64,000 nt of DNA from Lutraria lutraria. Taxonomy: Eukaryota > Mollusca > Bivalvia > Venerida > Mactridae. This document shows, one piece after another, positions 1 through 11,612 of this stretch. Within the stretch, counting starts at the first letter, position 1. Each line of letters starts with the position of its first letter. The notes under the pieces are model-generated. The model worked only from the letters and a program-made list of their open reading frames with translations, had not been told where the DNA came from and did not search any database. The DNA is taken from assembly GCA_964023205.1 (NCBI GenBank), contig OZ026845.1, positions 3,668,001 through 3,732,000 of the forward strand, written 5' to 3'. The translations under genes and the position numbers were made by a program.

Positions 1-645
1 CTAAATTACGCTAATTAAGGTTTAAAATAACATGTAAAACATGTATTATAATGGATTTCATATCAAGAGATGCCTCAGAACTCATTAGTGGTTTGGTATC
101 ATGATTAATTTGGACGCCAACGAAATAAAAAAAATATGCATATAGTTTGGCGTTAACGTGTTCGTCTCCAGTGGGTTTCCGCTCTCAAAGTTAAACAGTT
201 CTCTTTAAATTTTCACCACAAAATCTTTATGGGCAGTTTATCTCGCCAAGGTTCAACAACCAGTATATTCGAACCTGGTATTCTTGAAGGATATCCCTAG
301 ATTCAGCAAAAATGATAAAATTGATATTTTTCGCTCTCTGTGTTAGAACAGACCCTATCTTATTTCACAAGACATTGATGACTGGCTTATGTTTTGACAG
401 TTTTATCCTCTTGTTCGCTATTGTGATGTTTTGGCAAACCTATCCCGGGGCGGGAGCGGAATTCGGTCAATCAAAACAATCTATACCATTAAAACTTTGA
501 CTATAGACAATTTACTTTGGGTTCTCGTCAGGTGATTTGTACAAGTTTCTTTACTGACAGTGTCATTGTGTGAGCGGATAAAAAAACATTGTTTTTCCTT
601 CAGTCATTTTTCAGACTTATTGTTTTTAAATTGTATGACAATATC
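1..645. other. Non-coding, AT-rich flank
   Basis: I see no exon with splice sites or a conserved domain here. The open frame at 312-500 (62 codons) has no recognisable motif and is treated as chance. No repeat structure was recognised before the SINE that starts at about 646. Confidence 0.5.
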
Positions 646-857
646 TGGATGACCTCCGTGGTCGAGTGTTTATGGTGTCTGACAAGCCGTTACAAGCCCC
701 CCACTGCTATGATTTGGAATACAATCCTGTGTCAAGATTACACATACGAGAAGCTGTCCAGCTGAATTACAGATCAGTAGTTCTATCCAGGTGTTAGACT
801 AGATCTTTATCCACCGTTTAAGTTGGAAAACTCGCCAGATGAGTCTGGTTGTTAGTG
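646..857 (+). repeat. tRNA-derived SINE, 3' truncated
   Basis: A SINE relic on the plus strand. A box-A-like sequence, 'tggtcgagtgtttatgg', lies at about 659-675, and a decayed box-B region at about 711-728 ('atttggaatacaatcc'). Next comes a conserved core at about 750-793 ('agctgtccagctg', then 'ttctatccaggtg'). A further conserved segment, 'ccaccgtttaagttggaaaa', at about 811-830 leads into 'ctcgccagatga'. From memory, this order (tRNA head, core with CCAGCTG and TCTACCCAGGTG, then CCACC..TTAAAGCTGGAAA..TCGCCAT) is that of an abundant molluscan SINE family. The usual 3' end with its tail is missing, so the copy is truncated at about 857. The substitutions in both Pol III boxes suggest it is old and inactive. 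Confidence 0.75.
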
Positions 858-892
858 CAACATTTAACACAGAAACAATATGTGACTTTTAT

Positions 893-1226
893 ATGGCGTG
901 TCAAACCGTTGCAATATTTTTTTCATTCATATTCAATATGTTCTTATTTATATACAATATTTCTTTTCTATTTATATTCAATATGTTCTTATCCATATGC
1001 AAAATTTCTTTTTCATTCATATTCAATAAATGCCGATTTCATTTATATGCGATAATTGCATTGTGGGTACAGAATTACGTAGGCTGTCAAATTGTGTACC
1101 AATGTCTCTCAATGGTTGAATGAAAATATATCCAACGAAAATACTGAATATAAATGAACAATCATTGCATATAATTAAAAAAATATTGAATATAGATAAA
1201 CATATAAAACACGTTCGACACGCCAT
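893..1226. mobile_element. 334-bp foldback MITE with target-site duplication
   Basis: The ends are perfect 10-bp inverted repeats: ATGGCGTGTC at 893-902 and GACACGCCAT at 1217-1226. The flanks are ACTTTTAT (885-892) and ACTTTTAG (1227-1234), a 7-8 bp target-site duplication with one mismatch. Both arms are long and similar to each other: 'attcaatatgttcttat' motifs on the left pair with reverse-complement 'gaatataaa' and 'aaatattgaatatag' tracts on the right. The left arm has an internal tandem duplication of about 48 bp, with units starting near 931 and 979. Open frames inside are byproducts of the AT-rich arms. A duplication of about 8 bp suits hAT-like insertion, but the terminal sequence is not the classic hAT form, so the superfamily is left open. 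Confidence 0.75.
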
Positions 1227-1234
1227 ACTTTTAG

Positions 1235-4200
1235 GTGTCTATGCAAAACGGTCTACATCTTTATTCGATGTATAACTAATTTTATGTCTGTATAGCTACT
1301 CCAGAAGTGTATTCTGTCAGCTTATACTAGTCTTGTCCAGTGCTATGTACATATTGGGCCCGATTATGATAATATTCCAATGTAATTTGATATCATCCAT
1401 GTGTGCACGGCGCATCATAAAAGTATGGCATAGCATGTATCTGTCTCCGAAACATTAAAACGTTCAATGAATCCAATGCACATATCGATAGAGCTAAAAT
1501 GATACTACCACCTAACCATGTGATGATATGAATGGTTAAAATCTGTAGACATAGAAGGATCGACTTCAGCAATCGTCATAAACTATTGACAAGGAGCTTC
1601 AATACTTGATTTCGCAGACATCTCTATAGTCTCATGGATGTGTCCGATAAAAACGTCACCCATTGGAAAAACCCTAGTAACACATAGAGACAATCAAAAA
1701 TGTTGTTTTTGTTTATGCATCGTTTTATGCCGAGAATATATTTCTTGTCCATTTTTCTACTAGGTACATTTTTCTTAGTGTGACATCTGTGAGTGACAAC
1801 GTAGTATTGGGATATCCGGTGAACAATTTGCTTCTTGCGCTCAATACAAGTGCATGTCTGGATTGTCGGAATTCAGTTAGAGTGACAAGTAACCTGACTA
1901 GTCTTTACTTGCTTGAAGTCAACCTCGAGGGATTTTCATTTGTACGCTGTAATATTGATGCAGAAGACCTGCATCATGTGGCTATTGGATGCGATGCATC
2001 TGTCTGAGAATATTTCAATCAATGCTTAAATCATTCTGATAGCTTCCCTTGTAGTCCCTGAAGTCATTTAGTAAGACATATATCATACTGTACAGTTGTA
2101 TTCGAACACCCTATGTATTTTTATACGCCGTTGTTCAATGTGCTATTGACATGAGGAGACATTACTTCTGGTGAGGCATAAAACTAAGAGAGGGTGTTTA
2201 TTCTATTACCAAAATTAGTTGTTGACTTGTTGTTAAAACGGAATATCAGTGTAGTAAGGATGGGTTTATAACAGTGTGGCACCAAGATGTCTTGTAGTAT
2301 CGCGTATCCCCTCTGCTTCTGTTTTTGTCAAAAACAACATGCACTTAAATTTCAAAAGACAATCAAATTTCTCAACTACACTCTCTTGTTTAAAATTTTT
2401 TTTTTCGGAAGTAGCCACAAGAAGGTATAAGACAAATATAAACATACAGAAGTGTCAAAACAAAACGAATCTGTAAGACTTTAGTACTATAAAATAATTG
2501 TACACTTATAGCTCACGTTAAACTTGAAATAGGACAATTCTGACAAAAGGATTTGAAAAAATTGCAAAATCGTTGTTCTTATTCTTGCCAAACATTTCAA
2601 TTTTAGAACTACTTTTTTCTAAGACATTTCACCATAGAATACAATGCCCTTACATTATGAAAACGTTCCATACATACAGAAGATGAGACAAATACATTAA
2701 GACAGGGGAAATAAACTTTTGTACCTTAATTAACAAGAGGATGAGAGCAATTATCGAATAATCATTCTTGTCAGTAGAACAAATTATTTCATCGTAAAAG
2801 ACACATTAAAATGTCTGCACATTCTACCCTGGATTCAATGAGGCATCTTATAATATAAGTTATATACAAGTCACTTGTATACCTCGGGACATCTGTACGA
2901 ATAAGTTCAACGCAAAATATATGTCTTTGCCGTTAATTAGTTTGATTGTTGTTGTTGCCGTTGCTGCTGTTATTATAAATATTGCTGTTTAATGAAATTC
3001 TGTCTTTTACATGATCAACATTAGGGTATTATGTATAACACTTGTAGACATTTTACAAAAAAGACATACATAGACATCAAATATACACATAAATAGCGAA
3101 CAAAGAGTAAACATTGCAAAGAAATAAATAAAGGCATGAAATAAATCAGACGAATAAAAGGAAGAAATAAATAATTAGAAGAACATATACAAATGTATTT
3201 TAAACAACTAAAAAAATATATAATTATATGTACAGTAGTACATAGACGTTGGTATATTATCCTGAAGTTCTTATTGTACACAAGTAATACATTTCTAACA
3301 GAATATTGTGTTTCACCAATGTTAAGTCGACAATCAAATTGCTGTAGTTTGATCATAACACTGCAACTTAATTCAAATTACGCCAGACATACTAATTAAT
3401 AGTAATTATGATCTGTTTCCTATCATAGACGTATGTAGGTGCAAAGACATAAATTGCCGCATAATAAACAAGGAGTATAAAAACCATTAACATCACCTGG
3501 CGATCCCAAATGTATCTCAATCCCTTTATGATACCATAAGCTTTGTATTCACACGCCGATGATGTTGATAAAATATTTAACGGGTTATAAATGAATGTTG
3601 AAAGCTAAACGAGACCTAATAAGTTGACTTTACCGCCTTTGATCAACGCGAACAGACAGCAATTATGCGAATATTGAATTAACTCTGTCATTCATAGCAT
3701 CACTATTAACTGGACTGTCTGAACTGTTAAACGATATCAACCTGTTTAGGTGGTACTATACCAATAGTAAAGATATCATTAATTGAGCTGAAAAATCGCG
3801 AAAAATATTGAAAATATATATAATTATATAATCTATAGTAACTTCGCAAATATCATATGGCGAAATTAAGTTTTTAGTGAAATCGCGAAATTTGCGCGAA
3901 GAGTTATACGGAATTATCTTAGAAGAAAGGAGATGGAAGTCGTTCCATCATACTGCAATATTTTGAAGCTGTTTTTGTATTGTGTCATGTTGGTTTATCT
4001 TTTTCACAAAATACAAGTTTTAAACACTTGCAAATAGGTTCGCTCTTCTGATATGTACATATACACAGCCCATCCATAGTCAAGTGCATGTATTATGGCA
4101 TTATGCCACCGTTTAAAAGGATCAGCAATGTTACTATAGTTCTGACTAAAAGCATGAATTCCGACCATGCACTATGATGAATTATTTCCAGGTTGCAATA

Positions 4201-7200
4201 CGTTGCTGCAAGTTCAAACGCTTTGGTGTCGACATCAATGTTCTTATGATTTACGATCATTGAACGCATTTGTAAAACATGGAAATTCTGAACACATTGG
4301 TACCGTAACCTCTGAATGCATCACCAGCTGATATCCACGAACTCTGAATATCTTAGATACAAACGTGTTTTTTGCAAATATCAAAATTCATCACCTATGA
4401 CATGTATTGATATCAAACAGGCTCACTATAGCCCTTCTCACATAAAAGTATTCAGAAAAATCTTTTTTCGCGAGTCTTTCCTGTGATTACTAGTACATAC
4501 AATAATTGGTTACTTTAACTTGCCATGACTATTGTGTAAAAATGTGGTTCTTTCGGTCTGAAGTTGTCAGATGTTTTTTTTGCTTTTTTTGTTGTATATT
4601 GGAATGTTTGTACAACCTTACATAATGTTGCAGCAATAATCGTCTTGAACAAAGCGCTAAAAATACTTAGACATTATTGCCCTCGGTATAAAAAGTACTT
4701 GACCATTCGCCAAACAAATTTGTTGTCATTGTCAATTATTAGCCTTATAATAGAACATCATAGCCAGCCATAATCTCTGACTTGCAAAGGAAATGCTGAC
4801 ATAAAAATGACATATATGTTTGACTTATCGAAAGTGTCTAATATGACCTAAATACTCCAAATGAAATTGTCTGTCGTAACTATTGTAATGTCAGTCAATA
4901 ACATGAATAGGCAATATTTCTATCATTGTATGATGAACCATAGATCCTGATTCTCGAGCGTTAGGCCGTATTATGTTAGTCAATGATGAAACAAATGTGT
5001 TCGAATGTATGAATATTTATACGCATTGTATTTTACCTTCAACTTAGACAGGGCCAATGATAACTAATAGGCCTAACCTCCTGCAGCTTTGCTACAAACC
5101 GTTCCAAGGCGGTACCCCCGGGAGCCTGTTTTGTCCTCCTTTTTTGTATGGTTCCATTTGATTTTGGGGAATATAGTGTTATCTGGAAAGTAAGGACTGG
5201 TGTCTTGTATGTATGTGTTTTATATGCGTTTAATATGTTTTATATGTGTTTTGCATGTGATTTATATAAACTTGTTTTGTATGTGTTTTATATATGTTAT
5301 GTATGTTTCATACATATTTTGTATGTGTTCTATATGTGGTTTGTATGTGTGTTTTGTATGTTTTCTTGTGTTTATTCTAATAGTCTTAAACCTATCAGAT
5401 CTTAATGCACTAAAGTTACTCGTAGTTTTTATGTTATGAAGACCTACTTTGACCTGTATTTACAACTCTATCATTTATAATCCTTCGCTGTATGTAAGAA
5501 TCTTCCAGATGAACATAATATCATTTATTCAAAAAAATAAGAGAAAACGAATGATTACAAGTGAGTTTAATAGGATCATCAAACATTTCTACAGCAATTC
5601 ATATTTCGTAATTGTATAAAACCATGTCTGAAAGGGTGAATTTATAGAAGGTAAGTTGTACATTTAGCGAAGAAATTCTTTAACTTGCGTGTTGTTAATG
5701 GATGTAATGTAACACAGCTATGATGATAAATATACGTTCTATCAAACGATTGCATGACAAAACAAGTCGGGAGCCAATGTAAAGGTCATTGGATCAATTC
5801 TTTGCATTCCTCTTCTGCATCAGCCGTATGGTGTTCATCAGAGTTCATGAAACTATCTGTTAGCTCTTCATACTTTGTGAGATGGTATCGGAACACAAAA
5901 GGCTTAAACACCCAAGTAGGATATACTAGACTAAGTGTTTACGACTACAAACGATTCTCAATATATAAAATTATGGCTCTTCAATATTTGTCTCATGATG
6001 ACAGAAATAAACAATAAACTTCCACTAGTCACCATATATATATAAAAAACAACATTACATATATTTCGTAATTGACTGCGAATTCTCAGTTCTAACGTTT
6101 ATATAAGGCAATAACTTAAGATGCCAATATTCTGTGCATTTATGCATACGTATACTTTGATCTTTTCATCAAGTAATTGGCGAAAAGATATAACAATATC
6201 ATATCTGTAGTAGTTATAACTTTATGTTATTGGGTAGGCGTTGGTGTCAGCCATGATGGATTAATATTAGCTATGTTATACATTTCATGTGATCTTCTAT
6301 GGATTTTAATCTTTAATGAACATCTAATACAAGTTTAATGATTATAACACTCCTGTGCACTATTTCATTTATGATAAAAAATTATTTACTCTATCGCTAT
6401 AATGTATTATGATAAATCTCACCACAGACACATTAATAATATATTCGACAAATAAATATCGCAAGAACAAGTGTTTATCAGTTTCATATTACATTCAATA
6501 TTTACTTGTGGATTATCTCGTAGCTGAAGCATATAAATGTTTTATATTGCATCCTGAGTCAGTTTTACACTTGTAACAAGCCGTTCTATCGCTACAATAG
6601 TTCACTAATGTTCACACCCTGTCAATTAGCTAGCACGTGTCAGTACAAACACATAAATTGCAACAAGATAAACAACAGTCCAAATAAACATTAAAGACAA
6701 TAACTGGTCCCTGGTGTGTACCTACCTATTTGCTCTAGCAATAAGCATTATTACAAATTGATGAAAGTTGAAAGTCAGGCGGCTCATCTCAAGCATTAAA
6801 TAACTAGATAACAAGTTAAACAGAACACGAGCATACACTCATTAAATTTGAGTCATTCTGTTGGTTCAATTGATCTGAGAGCGCTTATCTGCACATATAT
6901 TTATTTATAAAAAAAATCCTTGTTGTTTCACCTAAAGTGTTTTAAGATGGGAGCAACATATGTTTCGAAGTAGTTTTGTCTTTCCCGGAGTATGAAATTC
7001 GTCGTTGTAATAGAACTCGACCTGATTAGTTTCTCCATCAATTATAGTAACAAAGAATTTCAAATCTTAATTACTACGTCTGGCAAATTTAGTTAATGAT
7101 GCCATCCTTTAACAATAGTTGGTTTACAGTTCAGCTACTGACTCATTCAGAAATCCCTAACCCCTAAGCTGCTCCTGTTTAGTTCAAGCATATGATGTTT

Positions 7201-7385
7201 ACAACTAAAAAGCCTACCGCTCCACCCACTATCAAAAGTTTAGGTAGCAGAAAACAATATATATTTTGGACGGCTTGTTCTATGCTGTTATTTTCTGTAA
7301 CATTAATAACACTGTTGGTAGCTTGATTACATACATGATTCAATATTTATTACGGGATTGTTTGATACCGGCTATAGCGGGAAAT
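1235..7385. other. Long non-coding stretch, no gene recognised
   Basis: No exon-like segment with splice sites and a conserved domain was found. Open frames at 1780-2007, 3021-3356 (minus), 4564-4773 and 5754-6017 show no recognisable motif. Three minor composition features stand out. A GTT/GCT-rich simple stretch lies at about 2943-2970. A cluster of TCGCGAAA/GCGAAATT words lies at about 3792-3905. A (TGTATGTGTTTTATA)-like simple repeat at about 5206-5375 is listed separately. Confidence 0.5.
5206..5375. repeat. Degenerate TGTATGTGTTTTATA simple repeat
   Basis: About 170 bp made almost entirely of 'tgtatgtgtttta' and 'tatatgtgtttt' variants with no fixed period. Two overlapping open frames at 5148-5439 encode monotonous Cys/Tyr/Phe/Val-rich peptides that are just translations of this repeat, so I do not call a gene. 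Confidence 0.7.
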
Positions 7386-7390
7386 ATGTG

Positions 7391-7484
7391 CAGGGCAACC
7401 TCTCCAATGCAACGCCTTTGGGAGAAGTAAAATTATGTTGTTGCTCAAGAGAGGGCCGCTTTGGAGAGGGTGTAACAGTACTGT
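7391..7484. mobile_element. Short MITE copy, family shared with 39656-39815
   Basis: About 94 bp bounded by inverted ends 'caacctctcc' and 'ggagagggtgtaac'. The interior ('cctttgggagaagtaaaattatgttgttgctc') is found in reverse complement at about 39740-39815. There the same ends ('gtacaacctc', 'gaggttgcac') enclose a longer version. Two copies of one small inverted-repeat element in opposite orientation support mobility. The superfamily is not determinable. Confidence 0.55.
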
Positions 7485-10432
7485 TCATGCATTTCAATAA
7501 AAGGCATTTCATTACATACTTGCTCACGAAAACAGTAGATGTTCATTAATAAGGGAAAGCATTGTTAGTCATCAATATAAAAACCAAATCGTAGAGCAAA
7601 GAGGCTCTCCAAATCACCAAGTTATAATAAAAGTCAGACATAAATAATGTGACTTCAATGAACATTTGGTATTAACCATTATGCAATTGTCATCCTGTAA
7701 AGACAGGCAAATGTTTATAGTCATAGATGATGGACGGTGTGTCTGGGCTGTCGATAAATCGACCAGGAAATTATTATTACTTTATGATACATTTGTCGAG
7801 GATGTTTACCGCTGTGTCTGCGCAATATGTGGCTTAACATATGACTTTCTTCTGCTTTGCTTTTATCAATTTCATCGAAGTTTAATAGACACGTAATAGT
7901 GTTACTTATTTTATTGGTTTGCAATAAGAATCCATTCTTAACATCTTCTACAACACGGGAGAATAAAAACATTAACAGAATATCACTGTAATTAAATAAC
8001 TTTATCTAACAAAAAATAATATGAAATTAAAACGGAAATATCAAAGGTAGAAACTATGTTATATAAGCACTTTTTGCATTTATTACATTTTAATTGCAAT
8101 AATAACTAATAAAAAATACATGTATATGAAATGTCCAAGACACACAACCTACACATGATAATATTTTAATTGCTATACCACGTGGCCGTTATTTTGTTGG
8201 TCACCATTATTGTCTCTTCCAAAGTTGTCTCAAACACCACAAAGCTGTGGCACTGAATGTCAAACAACAGTGCACATTCTACATAAGTTCCCACTTCTAG
8301 GACAGTATCGAAAAGAAATGTGGCATCTGGACGGATATGCTAAGGAGCTTTGAAAGACAACATCATTCATCGCCGTGTCTGGGTGACCGTGTACAAGCAG
8401 AAGACTGGGGTTTCTTCCACTAACCACCTTCAACAAAATAATGTAAACAGCATGATAAAAATAAATAAGAATTTAGAATATTATCCAGACAAATAATCAA
8501 ATCTAACAATCATATAACCTTCGTCAGTTACATCAATCAGAATGAACAGCTGATTGAAACATTGAGCGATCCAGCGTAACAAATCCTGATTTACACAAAC
8601 CCGATCGATTCTATTTTGTTCTTCCGATCAAACGATCAAAGACGTCTTTAAGTGCTTGTTAATTCTTTTCTTGGCAATATTTTTATTTTTATGACCTAAT
8701 ATGAAACAATTTTTCTTGCATCCCACCGACCCTTTACTTTTTCGGGACTGTTTGCGGAAACCATGAATCTATATTACCTAGCCTTCAAAGTATTGTTGAT
8801 AGAATTAGAAGTTGCATTAATCATAACAATACCAAAGTCGGCAAAGTTTATTGTGTCAATTTGGCAAATATACAAGTGCTTGCTCGTGCTAATCAGCCAT
8901 TTGCATTCTATTTAATGGAGATCATTCAAAAATGGATTGAACAATCAAAAATGCTATTAGAGCATTTACAGACTTTTGACAATCATTTACAATCTAACGC
9001 ATCTGCTGCAATATGTTCCTATCAAGCACGATTGTCACTATCTAAAGAGAACTAACTTGTTATGAACGACTTTTGCAAGATTACAAAACGAAGGGCGCTG
9101 GTTTTATGAATGAACGAGGGTTGTTCATGAAGTACATTTTTATAATTTATCAATTATCTATTTGGTCGCTTTGCACTTGCCTCATAATTTCTATCTTATT
9201 TTTTGCCATTTTAAGGATTTCGATCTCTAATGCATAACCTCCATTTTGAAGAGTACTCAATTTCATAAATTTTACTGATATATTGACATATTCCTTAGGG
9301 TCATCGGTTCAAAGCACACAGGGACCATACTGTTTTTCTTTTTTTAGTTAATGTAATGTTTCGTATTTAGAACATGAATTTATATAGTAATATGCAGAAA
9401 GATATTCATTCCAAAATATTTGCTTAAGCTTATAGGAATTTATACATGGTTAAGGTAACGGCCTTGGATGTCAGGTCAAATCAAATTTCACCAATTTATA
9501 ATTTTAAAAACTAAACTATAATTATTCACTAAAATAAACCCACTGTATTAAGTGCATTGCAAGTGACTTGAAACAAATATTACATTTGATTGGTCTTCTA
9601 TAAACCAATACCGCACGTAATTTACAATTTTTTGAAAAACGATAACTTCTCTGTATATAGGAATATATTACAACAAAAAGCCTTAAAATCACTATAAATG
9701 TTTAATGCAGGGAACCGTCCTCGGTTCGTTAGATACGTGACTTCAAAGAAATTCTGTACACAAAACCCCGCTGTTTATTACGTAATACCTCATAGATAAA
9801 AAATGAAAAGTATCAAAATTATGAGGCTCGGTTCCCTAGATTAATATTTTCGCCACAAAATACCGAAAACCGCTTTGAAATTCGTCATCAAGTAAGAGGG
9901 TAATGTCAATTCGAAAATGACACATACTGTGTTTTTTTAAGCTGGCCAATTTAACAATTAAAGGGTCATTATCGTCTCATGAAATCAAAGAATTTGACGC
10001 ACCCCTTTCAATGTTGATGGCCAATCAAAATCAATAATGTTTACGGTTCAATGATTGAAACCACGCCCAGGTTTGGTGTCTAGTAAGAGATTTTATAACA
10101 AATGTTTGTCATTAATGAATTAAAAGTTTCATATCGTACGAATACAATGCACATTACGTTAGAGATGTTTAATGCTGACAAGGAAAAGTCGATAAAGGGG
10201 TGCAGTATTTATCGCAATAAAACACCATTTTCTGAGCGTTCGGTTAGACTTTTTTGTTGCTTGGTATTAAAATAAGAAATTTAATCTTTGTAAATAACGT
10301 AAATTATTATTTTACGTTATTTTAGCGATTTTAGCCAATGCCGACCGCTAATCAGCGAAAATCAAGTAACAATGAATTTCTGATACTCATCTTTTTAAAA
10401 CAGGACGGTAAAACGTTTTTAATTTTTGTGTA
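7485..10432. other. Non-coding stretch, no gene recognised
   Basis: Frames at 7666-7896, 7721-7972 (minus) and 8861-9055 are short and overlapping, and lack domains or convincing splice contexts. A small perfect hairpin, GAACCG-tcct-CGGTTC, lies near 9713-9728, and 'ctcggttcccta' recurs at about 9827. No function is assigned. Confidence 0.45.
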
Positions 10433-11611
10433 GCCCCCGCCACAAAAGAAGCACATCTGAAGCACATTTGAAGTACAAATGAAGCTTCCCCTTGGAATAT
10501 TAAAGAAGTACTTTTAAAGTCTCTTGCTTCAATAGTACTTCACATATACAGATAAATTACATGTATGAAAATAATGGAGAGGCGCACTTGAACTCTCGAC
10601 CAATTATGTTAATTAGCGCTTCAGATGTGCTTCGGTATGCAAATTAGGTTGAAGCACATTTGAAGTCCCTAGTCAGAAGCGCCTTTGAAGTACAAACAGG
10701 GGCGCGTCTGAAGCACCTCAAAGAAGCGTTATTGAAGCGCCTACTTATTTGAAGTCCCTGTTTGAAGTATGTTCGGACCATGCATCATGCTACATCATGA
10801 AATGCCTGATATGTCATGTCTGCATCATCAGACAGTATTCAGAAAAAGTATTTAGATAATAATTCAGATATTTCTGAGACAATATTCAAAACTAATATTC
10901 GGATATTGTACATTGAGTTCACTCAGACTACATTCAGAGAAATATTCAGCAGTTTTTCAGACATGCAGAGCCAGTCTTTCCTTAAATAATTTAATAATAC
11001 TTGGAAAACTTAACTTGTAATAATAGCAGTTTGATCACATTATAAGATGGGGATTAATTAGATATGTACCTAACTACAACACAGGCAAATTGCAGCCTCT
11101 CAAGTGTTTCATTACACCCCACCCACTTGGTTTTATCATAATTGTCTCTTAATAAATATGAAACTGTCGTCTTAGGTTTTCTGCAGGTGTAAACATTTAT
11201 CTATACAAGAACTTAATAACCTAAAACATCATAGTTTTAGCAGTTTTTCCATTTTCATTATTGGTGCACTTTTTCTGATTATAACAGTCAGCCATTTTTG
11301 AATTTACACCATGTGACCTGTGATGTCATCAAACATCATCATTCCTTTAAATATACTGAAGCGCTTATGAAGTCCCTCATTATAAAAAATAAAATCAATC
11401 CATCCCAAAGTCTATGAAGTACTTCTGAAGTCCCTGTGCGCTTCGGTGGAGCGGGGAACATCATCTGAAGCATGATCAAGAAGTATGAAAGAAGTCACCG
11501 GGACTTTAGATGAAGCGGGTCTTTAAATTGTGCAGCGCTGATAAAGTACTTATGAAGTACGATTGAAGCAGGGGCTTTAACCAAAGTCTCTGCTTCTTTT
11601 GTGGCGGGTGC
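10433..11611. mobile_element. 1.2-kb inverted-repeat element with 11-bp GAAG arrays
   Basis: The ends are 20-bp inverted repeats matching at 19 of 20 positions: 10433-10452 (GCCCCCGCCAC...AGAAGC) and 11592-11611. The interior is filled at both sides with a GAAG(C/T)(A/G)C word, often exactly 11 bp apart. I count about 14 GAAGC/T words between 10433 and 10790 and about 10 between 11350 and 11611, all in the same direct orientation. The middle (10790-11345) is AT-rich with 'attcag' repeats and has no coding frame. Stops in all frames exclude a repetitive protein. It is best read as a non-autonomous DNA transposon with subterminal repeats, which transposases often bind. No target-site duplication could be seen, so superfamily and exact ends are uncertain. 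Confidence 0.6.
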
Positions 11612-11612
11612 C

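Noticed and set aside
839..1226. Overlapping frames on both strands
   Set aside because: They fall in the AT-rich arms of the foldback MITE, and low-complexity Phe/Ile/Tyr translation is expected.
5148..5439. Cys/Tyr-rich open frames
   Set aside because: Pure translations of the TGTATGTGTTTTATA simple repeat.
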